From Quillaja saponaria (taxonomy: Eukaryota > Streptophyta > Magnoliopsida > Fabales > Quillajaceae), in contig CM055613.1 of the NCBI GenBank assembly GCA_029379385.1, positions 17,936,001 to 18,000,000 on the forward strand: 64,000 nt of DNA, read 5' to 3'. Every line of letters begins with the position of its first letter. Position 1 is the first letter of the stretch. A model generated the notes under the pieces. It did not search any database. It saw only the letters and a list, made by a program, of their open reading frames with translations, and was not told where the DNA came from. The translations under genes and the position numbers were made by a program. Below, piece by piece: positions 36,958 through 47,539 of this stretch.

Positions 36958-37799
36958 AAGCTCTAGCTTTCTAGCACTGCAACAGCCAAACTTACTTTTA
37001 AATTTTCAAATTGCTCGAGCCGGCTTTGTGGCCCTTGGTTTCTTGCATTGCGGTGCTAAGATCAATGTTTTTCAATTTTAAGTCAAAGGATGGCATTGCG
37101 GCATTAGGGTTATGGTGTTGGTGAATTTGCTGGCTATAGGCCAAGGCTCTTAGGCAACGTGGCACTGGATTTTTTGGTGTTGTAGTGCCAAGCCTTCTTT
37201 TTCCTTTCCTTCCATTTTCTAGTTTCATATTTTAAGCTAAGTTCAGACAAGCATTGACTTACTTATAATCATTTGAGATCACCTAAAGTGATGGAGGTTT
37301 TTTGGTGATCAACTTTGCCTTCTCCCTGCCAAAAATGTTTAAGTCACTGCCCATTCCCTTGAATTCTTTGCTGGAGCCCTCTTCAGTTAATTCAATAGTT
37401 CCATAAAGGAAAACCTTGTTGACAATGAAAGGGCCTGACCACTTAGAGTTGAGCTTTCTTGGAAATAATTTTAACTTGAAGTTATAAAGTAGAACTTGCT
37501 AGCCTATCTCAAAGTGGCGTTCAATAATCTTGCCATCATGCCATTTCCTCGCCTTCTCTTTATAAAGCTTTGCATTCTTCTTGAGTTGTAAGAGATGTTT
37601 TCCTCCTATTGCTTAGGTAATCAAAGTTCAGCTTTTGATTTTCCCCGTAAGCATTGTGCTCTAAATTAACTAAAAGGTGGCATGCTTTCCCAAAACTAGT
37701 TGATATGGAGACATCCTTAATGGAGTTTTATAGGCCATCCTAGTATATGCCCACAGGGCATCATCCAATCTCTTTGACTAATCTTTTGATTCGCTTTAC

Positions 37800-38160
37800 T
37801 TATCTATTAGAAACTTTAGCTTGGCCACTTGCTTGTGGGTGATAAACAGTTGCAATTTTGTGTTTAACTCTATACTGGGCAAGGAGTGCCTCAAAGTGCC
37901 TGTTGCAAAATGGAAACCTCCCATCATTGATAATGGCTCGAGGGGTGCCAAAACAGGTGAAATTATATTTATTTAGGAAATTCAGCACCATCTTAAAGTC
38001 ATTAATGGGAAGGGCTATTTTTTCAACCCAATTAGATACATAATCGATAGCCACCAAAAGTAAAGATTATTGTAGGAATAATATGAAGGGATGCATAAAG
38101 TTGGTTCCCCACACATCAAACATCTAAACCTTAAGAATATTGTTGAGAGGAATCTCATGC
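37800..38160 (-). pseudogene. Athila integrase core relic, 3' part
   Basis: A DDE-type core is readable. The first Asp is in VAIDYVSNWVE and the second in INDGRFPF. Exactly 35 residues later the expected Glu in HPQASGQAKVSNR is Lys. The upstream segment SRRHEIPLNNI and DVWG (38090-38165) precedes the core. The core would catalyse strand transfer of the cDNA; loss of the catalytic Glu and a stop near 38128 rule that out. Frame 37800-38057 covers the core. The reading continues at 43208 beyond the hAT insertion. Confidence 0.75.
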
Positions 38161-38168
38161 CTTCTTGA
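38161..38168. repeat. hAT target-site duplication, left copy
   Basis: CTTCTTGA. The right copy at 43200-43207 is CTCCTTGA, seven of eight identical. Eight bases is the hAT duplication length. Confidence 0.75.
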
Positions 38169-39356
38169 TAGACCTGAGCATCTGGGTGGTTTGGTTTTGT
38201 TGTAGGCCTAGGCCACACCAAATTGCCTAAGTTGGTTGGTAAAAAGTTTCAACCAAAATTTTTTAGATTCTAGGCAAGTCGAGCTTTTGTAATTCCAATT
38301 TTATTTTTTTTTCGATCATATGATTATAGTTGAAATTTTTTAGATTCTAGGCAAGTTGGGCTTTTGAAAACTTTGGTCCATTTAAAGCTTTAAGCCTACA
38401 ATTTCATTTTAAAGTTTTTAAAAAACGCAATATTATAATAATTAGTAAAAAACATTGCTCAAATTAAAGGGAAAAAAAAGCCTAAAATGGAAGAAATGAA
38501 GCTCAAATTCAACATGTGCAACAAAAAATTTAAAGAAACAAAGCCTAAATTTAATTAAATGAGTAATTTGTAATGAGTTCTCTAAACTCAACTATTAATA
38601 TCTTGATTTTCTCATACAAGTACTCACTAGCATCTCCTTATAAAGCAAATTGAATAGCATCTTGCATACAACTCAATAGCATATGCATATAAGAAAATTG
38701 GAATAGCATCCTGCATTAAGTTCCACATACTAACACAGTTCTTTATAAAAATACAATATAGTAAACACAAAGCAACCTTTGTGACTTCATCAGTTTAGCA
38801 CTCACAGTTTAGACACAAAGTAACATTCCAATCAAATTCTAAATCAAATTAGATACAAATCTATAATCAATATTTAAAAATAGTAAACAAATTTCAAATT
38901 TTCAACAAAATTATTGAATAACAAAAAAAATAAAAAATCATGAGATTGAAACTAAATGCAGCAAAAGGAATAAAAAAGAAAAGAAGAAGAAGTAGAAATC
39001 AGGTGTTGCAGCCTGCAAGTCAGCAACCTGCCAACCAGTAACTCATCATGTCATCTACCAAAAATCTAGTTCCAGAAATCAGGCACTATTGCCTACAATC
39101 AAATAACAAAAGGTTAAAACAAAGTGTATGAGTGTTCTAATGAAAATGTCAACACAAAACTAAAATAGGCATAAAATTTAAGAATTACCGTAATAAATGA
39201 AACAAACAAAAGTTAAACCAAGTTTAAATCTCTATCATTATTCAACTGAAAAGCTGAAATCAAAATAGAAATAGATATGAAGTTAAGTATAACTAAAAAA
39301 CATAAAATTGAAAGAAAACATTATTAAAATAGCTTGAAAGTATCTTTTCAAGTTGT

Positions 39357-41368
39357 TCAATAGATTTGTAGACATAGAAGTGCTCCAAGAACGTGACCTC
39401 TAGTAGAAAAATAAAATTTTGAAGGTACAATAGTGATTGGAATATCAAATAAATCCTTTGCTAACTTTTCCAATACCATATACTTACTAAAGTTCACTTT
39501 CCACCAATCTAAAATGTCAAAATTATAAGACATTGCTTCGTGAGACTCAAGTAAATATTTGTCCACCTTAAATTTTCCTTCCATAAACTTTTCTTGGCTC
39601 AATTCTCTCATAAAATTCATTACAAAGTTTCCTGACTCATTCTCAATAGAATCTTGATCCAAAATAGAAGCAAATTCACCACTTTTAAATACTTTATCAT
39701 CAGGACTTAGTTCAACAATATGATAATAATCATATAATCGAACAAATGTTCCCTTCACCTTAGTAGCTAACTCTTCAGCCATTTCATTTCCAAATAGGCT
39801 CTCAAAACCCCAGTTTAATACATTTCCATTTATACCTAGGGTCAAAAACTACTCTAATAAAGTGAATGTGATTAATTTTGTCCATATCCCCCCCAATTAT
39901 TTGGAATGCTTCACCTTCATTTTCAATGCCATATTTCTCAAAGATATCTAATCTCTAGTTGAGCACAAATTATTAAGGTTGCTAAGGATGGTGTGATATT
40001 CATGAAATAACTATTTGATGTGACATACAAAGATCCAGGAATTTTAATAGTCACATCATAAAATATTTTCAAAAACCCTAACTATTTCCTAATCTACATT
40101 ATTAGAAGGATGACCTTCATTGACACCAAATCTGTTAAATACCTTAAATTATGAATCAAAAGCTACATCTTTCTCCAACATGGAATAATTCCATCTAGTT
40201 GAAACATCTAATGTTGTGAGAGCTTTAGAAGTCAATTTGTACTCCTCCACACATTTTTTTTAACCTTAATAATGAAAAAGGAAAAGCTTTCACACAATTC
40301 ACATCAATTCTATTTTTTTGTAATGATATGTTAATATCTTTTAGTCCGTCTCCTACAATCAGATTTGAAATAGAAGCACAAGACCTAATGTGCATTAGTT
40401 CACCTTGCAAGATACTTCCATTCCAATCATTCAATTTTCTATGTAAATACCCTACTCTTACATCATTTACAGAAGCATTATCTATTGTCATACTTATTAC
40501 TTTTTCTAGCCCCCATTCTGATAAACTACTCTTAATGGTTTTCCCTATACTCTCATCTCTGTGGTCATTAACTTGACAAAAATTAATGATCCTGGTATGG
40601 CATTTCCATTTATCATCAATAAAATGACAAGTTAAACACAAACAACTTTTATTTTGGACTGATGTCCAACAATCAATAGTAAGAGAAACCCTAGGTTTGT
40701 TACACTAAAACCACCTCTTCAACTTTTGTTTTTCTATGAAATACAGTTGAATAATATCCCTACATTGGCCACTTTCTAAGCAATACCATTCTTGGATAAA
40801 CAACTTAAACCCCTCTCCCTCAACATGCTAGAATGGCAACTCATCAATTACTATGTATTTAATCAAAACATACTTACATGCTTTTCATTATATTTCTAAC
40901 TAACTATAGACACTCCACCCTTTCCATTTTCCTTATCATTTTCTAAATCATCATTTTTGGCAAGTTGAAAACCAAGATCTATTTGACCAACATCCCAGTC
41001 TGGTAGCAAGTGCTTATGGTATTTCTTACATTGATTCTTGAAGTGATGGATTAAGTTACTTGTTCCATTATTTTTTGTATGACTTGCATACAAGACCCCA
41101 CAAAAATTATAACCAGGCTTATAATTTACCCCAGCAGTTCCTCCTAAATGAGGAAAAATGTTCCCACAAGCAAGAACTGTTGACTTGATTTCTGATATTG
41201 CCCTTCACACCTGCATTGAGGGACTATTGTTGCTAGAATCTTTTGTATTGCTTTCCTCTTCTTAGCATTGCCATCACAAGGAGTTTTAGTAGCTCTTCCT
41301 TTTTTAGTTTCATTATCGATGATTACCACCTCTTCAGCTTGAGAGACATCAAAATCAATAGTATCCAT
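39357..41368 (-). pseudogene. hAT transposase relic (BED finger, catalytic region, dimerisation domain)
   Basis: From N to C terminus: an acidic/basic leader (41368-41144), a BED zinc finger (CGVLYASHTKNNGTSNLIHH, about 41100-41040), a catalytic block (40641-40225) with FIDDKWKCHTRIINF and MTIDNASVND, a decayed middle with LDVSTRWNYSMLE (about 40200), and the C-terminal dimerisation region (39845-39357) with FDILDWWKVN. The family motif usually written CAHILNLIV reads CASISNLIV here, losing the conserved His. A short deletion near FSTRGHVLG removes part of the dimerisation helix. Several frameshifts. It resembles plant DAYSLEEPER/RICESLEEPER-type proteins, but stops argue against domestication. 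Confidence 0.8.
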
Positions 41369-41673
41369 CTACTAAGCAAGTAATTGAAAAATGATTTATT
41401 AAAATAATAGGATGAATATAATGATAAAAGAATGCAATTTAAATAAAAATAAAACTAACATAAGGTAGAAATTAAAAATAAAGGCTCAATATTAATTAAT
41501 AAAAGCTCACAAGACATCAAAACCTTAAAAGATCAAAATACATAATCTCAACAAACAACAATAACATAAGTCACATAATACTTGAAGTCTTAACCAACAC
41601 AAATTAAAATTAAATTAAAATAGTTTGCATATTCCTCTACTTCTGCTTCAGCTTAAACTTGTACTTCTTCTCA

Positions 41674-41862
41674 TTACCATAAATTAGACAACAAGTTCTT
41701 AGGAAAGTGTACATATTGATTCATTAGGTGATTCTTCAAGTTTGAGCTTCCATGTGTTTTAAGGTTAACAATATAGATGGCACTATATAAATTGCATTCA
41801 TATATGTCTATATCTTCAAGAATTTCCGCAAGTTTAGTGAAATATCTTATCATCCATGACAC
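41674..41862 (-). pseudogene. Second BED-finger-like relic upstream in the hAT element
   Basis: A 62-codon frame containing ECNLYSAIYIVNL and HGSSNLKNHLMNQY, which match a BED finger with its last ligand lost. It lies about 0.6 kb upstream of the first BED finger in the same orientation, so the element seems to have carried two. Confidence 0.5.
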
Positions 41863-43207
41863 TTTTTTACATTCCCTTTTTCTTGAACTATCCTCTTTAT
41901 TTGTTCCCTTTGTATATCCATCTACACAAACAAAATATTTAATAATTGACTTACTGTCTATGAAAAAAAGTGATAAACAAATTAAGGTTTAAGCGGAATT
42001 TGTTACCAAGTTAAAAAATAATTCTTAGTTTAATTCCTACTGATTTGAATTGAGGTTAATTAGCTTATTAATTAATTAGTTTTTATTGGAATTTGCAACA
42101 ATAGGTGCATATAGATAGATTGAGTGATTATTATATAAGAAGTATATAACATGCAAGAGTTTAACATTCCATGCATGAAGAAAATTATTGGAGTAATTAT
42201 GGTATTTGTGTGTTTTACAGAGTTGGAATTTTAAAAACAAAGAATCCTTAAAAAAACAAAATAACAGTCAAACCATCATCTAAGAATTTTACAAATTCAT
42301 AAGCTAGCAGTAGCAAACATACAACATAGTTTTGAAGCCTACCATGTACTAGTCATTGTTCCTTGTTCTGTACATAGAAAATTAACCAATCAGTATCATT
42401 TCCAAGCATTTCCATATAATGATCAACGATTAGATTTATGAAAAGCCTTAGTAACCTAACTATCTAATATATACACTTAATTGTCCTACTTTGAAAAACT
42501 AAACTCATACTTCAAGGTAATGAAAATATACACTATAATATTAAATAGAAAATAAAAGGCAACTTTCAGACAGAGAATTGAGAAAGACAAGCCTAAAATA
42601 AGAACAAATCAACAAAGAACCTATGAAAAATTGAGACAAAAAAAACACACATATACAAAAAGGAAACAAATTCGAAAATTAATATAGAAACTTACATCAG
42701 AATTCAAAACTTGAGCTTTTTGGCTCTAGGATGAATCAAAGCAAACAAAAACCAATGATAACTGCCATTCAGGGAAGAGCACGTAGTTGGCCAAGTGATG
42801 TGTTAGGCTTGAGCAGATGACCAGAAAGAATAGTTGAGTCGAGTCGAGAGGGGGGCAAAGAGAAAACTTGAGAGAGAGATAGAAAGGCTATAGGTTTTTA
42901 ATGTTTGAAAAGTGAAAAATAATAATGAGAGAAAAAAATGGATTTTGTGCAAATATTTTATTTTATTTTATTTTTTATAAAACTAAAAAAATATTTAAAA
43001 GCTTAATCATAATTTTCTGTCGACTTCGCCCAATTCGGTTTGCAAAATTGTAAGGCCCACAAGGACTAATTGAATTGTTTCAAAGACTATATTGCCAATC
43101 GTTTCTCAAAACTGAAACTTCAACCCATTTCAATTTCGGGCCATTTTGGTCAGCCCAATTTTGGCCAATTGGTTTCTTGGCCCATATGCTCAGCCTCTAC
43201 TCCTTGA

Positions 43208-43500
43208 GATGTTACTTACTCGCTAGTATCCATCACACTTGACCACAAAGTAATGAGAATCCTTGAAAAGAGTTGGCTAATAAAAACCTGATTGAAGGAC
43301 TTTTGCTGCAATCTATTTCCTCAAAAATGTTTTCCTTAACTTGAAAAGTGGAAATGTTGAAGTATGTCTTCAATTTCCTTATTTAGAGCACACTTTCTTC
43401 ATATTTGACATGCACATTGTTTAAACAAGAATGGTTCATCCTATACATAATATTTGATATCATGTAGAAATTTCTTCTTTTGCTAGGAATTTAAGTTATG
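43208..43500 (-). pseudogene. Athila integrase zinc-binding region, 5' part
   Basis: Minus-strand reading gives DSHYFVVKCDGY, a stop, then RVSNISR, directly against the hAT duplication. This is the region between the zinc finger and catalytic core, where SNISRRHE-type text is expected. Continued at 38160. Confidence 0.7.
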
Positions 43501-43539
43501 AGGGAAGACTTTACTTAAAATGTACTTCACATAATCAAC

Positions 43540-44100
43540 ATATCAAGGTAGTCTTTGCTTATTAACTTGGAGTAATTGTTCGTGAAGGAACATTTCCTTA
43601 ATCAAAGTAATATCACCACCTTGTGCTCCACCATCCAACCTTGAGAGATAATCTATAACTTGATTTTCACCACCTTTTCTATCTCTAATTTCTAGATCAA
43701 ATTCTTGTAGAAAAAGTATCCTTCTTATCAAACACGATGGCAACCTTTTTTTCAATCAAGGAGTGAAGTTTGGTGCTAATAAAAAAGGAGCGAAATTTGT
43801 CAAAGGTAAACACCATAGCTAGCAATTCTTTTTCATTAGTAGTGTAAGTCAACTGAGTTCTTGTTAACATCTTGCTAGCATAGTAGATAGAATGAAATAT
43901 TTTCTACCTACAGTTGGCCTAGCACGGCTCCCACAACCAAGTAATATCACATATAAGCTCAAAGGGGAAATTATAATATGGAATTATAAAGATGGATAAG
44001 ACACTAACCTCTTTTCAACTCCATAAATGCCACAAGGCATGTATCATCAAAGTGAAATAGTGTCTTTTTCTAAGAGATTGCATAGTGGCTTAGAGATATT
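43540..44100 (-). pseudogene. RNase H relic of Athila G1
   Basis: The frame 43543-43755 contains [20 protein letters not shown] and [13 protein letters not shown], the end of Ty3-type RNase H. Upstream text AMVFTFDKFR at about 43790-43820 is the preceding helix. RNase H would remove genomic RNA during reverse transcription. Frames shift several times. Confidence 0.7.
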
Positions 44101-44299
44101 GGAAAAATCTTTGATGAATCATCTATAGAATCTCGTACGACCAAGAATGCTTCCAATTTCTTTTACAAATGATGGAGGTGGAAGCTTTTCAATTCTTTTA
44201 ATCTTTACCTTGTCCACTTCAATGCCTTTGTTAGAAACCTGATGTCTAAGAACAATACCTTTGTGAACACTAAAGTAACACTTTTCCTAATTCAGCACT

Positions 44300-44900
44300 A
44301 GGTTAGTTTCTTTGCATCTTTTTATCACACAAGCAAGGTTGTGAAGACAATTATCAAATGAGTTTCCAAATACTGAAAAATCATCTATAAATACATATAA
44401 ACACTAGCTCTACCATATCAGTGAAAAATACCAACATGCATCCATGAAAAGTAGTAAGGGCATTACATAGTCCAAATGGCATTTTTTGAAAGGTAAAAGT
44501 TCTGTATGGACATGCAAAGGTGGTCTTTTCTTGATCTTCAGGGGCTATGATAATTTGATTCCACTCAGGATACCCATCCAAGAAGTAGTATAACTCTTTA
44601 CCAACTAGTTTGTCAAGCATCTGATCAATGAACAGTAGAGGAAAGTGATCCTTCCATATCTATGCATACCCACTAACCAATCACGATTCTAGTTGGAATG
44701 AGCTCATTGTTATTTTTCGAAACTACAATTATCTCTCCTTTTTTTGGCACACACTGAATTGGGCTTACCCATGAAACTATCTGAAATAGGGTACATTATG
44801 CCGCATCTAACAACTTGATAATCTCCTTCTTGACTACCTCTTTCATAATCAAGTTGAGCTGATGTTGATGTTCTAGTAGCCTCAGTGGTTGTCTTGCAAT
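44300..44900 (-). pseudogene. Reverse transcriptase relic of Athila G1
   Basis: Frame 44381-44620 contains LVGKELYYFLDGY, then APEDQEKTTFACPYRTFTF and KMPFGLCNA, matching the palm and fingers of Ty3-type RT. The YxDD box is present as FIDDFSVF near 44368-44394, but one frame away from the upstream text, so a frameshift lies just before it. NNNELIPTRIV near 44700 marks the N-terminal part. Confidence 0.8.
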
Positions 44901-45119
44901 GAGGATTTTGTACATCCAGAAAGATGGATTGAATTCCTTTAATATCTGATGTGGTCCATCAAATTGCCTTTTTATTTTCTCTTAGTATAAGAAGGAGATT
45001 GTCTTCTTGCACGTTAGTAAGAAAGGCATAAATAATAACAGGTAAAGTAGATAAATCACCTAAGAAAAACATACTTTAGATGTGTTGGCAATGGTTTAAG
45101 CTCAAGTGTGGGTGGTACT

Positions 45120-45778
45120 TCAATGGAAGTTTAGTTGAAGATGAAGAAGCTGTAATATTAATGGTTCAAACTGCTGGTTGGATATAGTATAGTATGGTAG
45201 AGCATCCAATAGTTTCAAACATTCAAGAAATTCATCACCTGCCTTTTCAAAAGTAGAGATCAGAGAAGCCTCAAGAGAATCAGTGGGATAATTCTTTAAG
45301 AATATTTCATTGGTGATAGTACTCAACACATCAATTGCAAAAGCACTCATGTTTTTCCAGAAACTTCATGGCTTTTAAAACATTGAATGTTACCTCTTGG
45401 TCTTGAGCTCTCATAGTAAATTCTCCCTTTTCGGCACCAATGAGAGTTCTACAGGTAGCCAATAACTATGTCTGCAAGATAATAAGTACGTCTTGGCCTT
45501 CCCCCATGTCAAGTATAATGAAGTCAGCTGGAAAAATCAACTTCTTCGTTTTAACAAGCACATCTTCAACAATGCCTCTTGGATGTATGAGCAAGCGATT
45601 TGCTAGTTGCAAGGTTATAGACATAGGCTTTACTTCCCAAAACCAAAGTTTTCGGTAGATAGACAATGGCATCAAATTGATGATTGCCCCTAAATAACAT
45701 AAGGCTTTTCAAAAAAAAACTAAGTTTAATTTTGCATGGAATGGTGAAGATTCCTAGATCCTTGAACGAAGGTGTCAA
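45120..45778 (-). pseudogene. Protease relic of Athila G1
   Basis: Minus-strand text includes the active-site region CYLGAIINLMPLSIY (about 45660-45690), where the catalytic Asp is replaced by Tyr, then PADFIILDMGEGQDVLIIL. A 45120-45350 frame covers the linker toward RT. The Asp loss would make it inactive even with its frames rejoined. Confidence 0.7.
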
Positions 45779-45799
45779 TTTCTTCTGAATAATAGCATT

Positions 45800-47389
45800 G
45801 CACTATTCATTAAGTGCAGGTGTCTCAAAAGCACCCAATTTCCTCTTCTTGGACATGATGTCTTTCATGAACTTAACGTAACTCGGTATTTGTTCAAAAT
45901 TCCATAAAAGGAATGGCTGATATGAAATTTCTTAAATACCTCAAGTTATATTTTGAACTACTTATCAAGTTTCTATTTCTGAAAATGTTGAGGAAAAGAA
46001 GGTAGTAGGTTGAAACTAAATTTTCTCTTTTTGAGCTTTATTATCCTTATTCTCACCCAAAATTTCTTCTTCAATCGGCTTGCTTGAAGACTCATGTTGT
46101 TTTCTATTCCCTTCTACTTCAGTCGTATTAAGTGTGATTACTTTACAATACTCCTTTACTTCACTTATAGGATTAAATTCAGTATCACTTAGGAAGGTTC
46201 CCTAAGCTCTATTGTTAATGGCATTGGCAAGCTAACCCACTTGTGTCTTAAGCATCTAGAGGGATGTTGCTTGACTTTGAAGGATAACATCATTTTTTGT
46301 CATGTATTGCAGGCACATTTCTTCCTAATGATGGCTTCTTTCAGGTGCAGGGGCTCTTGCTTGTGGAATAAAACTAGGAATGTATGGATTGTTAGTCCAC
46401 TAGAAATTTAGGTGATTCCTCTAACCTGGATTGAAGTTGTTGGAATGTGGATTGTTCTGTTGCCTATTATAATTTCCAACATATTGCACTAATTTAGCTT
46501 TAGTAGGGCAAACTGGTCACTAGTATGTCTACCCCTACATATTTCACATGCCACGAATGGGCTCTGAGTAGTATGAACCCAAAATTATAAAATTTATTTG
46601 ATATCACAGGCACCTATGCAGTTAAGGTTGTGATTACATCCAGTTCATGCACACCTGCAACCTTCCTTTGTGCTAGTCTCTTAGACCGCCATGGATAGTT
46701 ATTGGAAGCCATATGCTCCAACAAATCATAAGCCTCATCAATATACTTTCCCATCAGTGCTTCTCCTACTACTGAATCAATAGTGATTCTAGTATGCCCT
46801 AACAGTCCATTGTAGAAGGTTTAAACCCAAGGCCATTTTGTTAACCCATGGTGAGGACATCTTATAAGTAAGTCTTTACATCTTTCTAACACTTTGTACA
46901 GTGACTCTGAATCAACCTGCACAAAGGAAGTGATGTTGTTTCTCATCTTTACCATCTTGGCTGGTGGAAAGAACTTAGCTAAAAAATTTTGAGTTAAGTC
47001 TTCCTAAGTGATGATTGATCAAACTGGGAGTGAGTTCAACCAACTCTTATAACTTCATTGTTTTTGAATATGTCGTAAATCTTTAGAAAATTCACAATGA
47101 GCATTTGGGTTTATTTGGTAACCCACCAAACTGTACTGATGTTTGAATCATCTGAATAGTTGCTGGCTTGATCTCAAAATTATTAGTTTGAATAGGAGGT
47201 CTTCGGATGCTAGAATGAAGGCCTTATACGAATAGGACATCATACTCATACAAGAACTTAGATTTGTCTTCTTCATCTATTGTTTTGAGGTGAGTTGCAT
47301 ACTCGTGAATTTTTCCTTTGAAGTCTTTGATAGGTTCTGTCAATCTTTAGATCAAAAGAAACAATTCCAAGTCTTTAACTCTTGACATA
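45800..47389 (-). pseudogene. gag relic of Athila G1
   Basis: A candidate start MSRVKDLELFL lies near 47389. Further text includes NFEIKPATIQMIQ (about 47190), a capsid-like segment resembling TWLQVQTFYNGL (about 46830), and a zinc knuckle CEICRGRHTSDQF (46511-46553) whose last Cys is Phe. Gag forms the particle shell and binds genomic RNA. Many stops. Confidence 0.65.
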
Positions 47390-47539
47390 GAATGACCAAA
47401 AGTAACTGAGCCTAAAGAAAAAAAAAATTCATTAAGATTCTTGAGGTGAGTTTGCATACTCGTGAGTTTTCATTCTTCCTTCATCTTACCCTAAATGAAT
47501 TTCCAGCTTGACTTATTTACCTCATCACAGATGCCTGAG

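Larger units (their letters stand above)
38169..43199 (-). mobile_element. hAT DNA transposon (5,031 bp) inserted in Athila integrase
   Basis: The left terminus is TAGACCTGAGCATCTGGG and the right terminus, complemented, is TAGAGGCTGAGCATATGGG, so the inverted repeats pair with one gap and a few changes. An 8-bp duplication flanks it. Integrase sequence reads CDGY and SNISR on the right side and SRRHEIPLNNI on the left, showing the interrupted gene directly. Subterminal direct repeats (TTTTTAGATTCTAGGCAAG) lie at about 38260 and 38337. It carries a decayed transposase on the minus strand. Confidence 0.85.
37000..47389 (-). mobile_element. Decayed Athila-type Ty3/gypsy retrotransposon (G1), interrupted by hAT
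   Basis: On the minus strand the order is gag (47389-45800), protease (45778-45120), reverse transcriptase (about 44900-44300), RNase H (about 44100-43540) and integrase (43500-37500, minus the hAT insert). The region before the RT fingers reads NNNELIPTRIVIG near 44700, a marker of the Athila group. The GC-rich core at 37000-37200 marks the 3' region. No intact LTR pair was found: the 5' side runs into a LINE and the 3' side into unassigned repeat DNA. Many stops and frameshifts. Confidence 0.75.

Noticed and set aside
39357..41368. Domesticated DAYSLEEPER-type gene
   Set aside because: Multiple stops and frameshifts, a lost conserved His and an internal deletion, and it sits inside recognisable hAT ends with a duplication.
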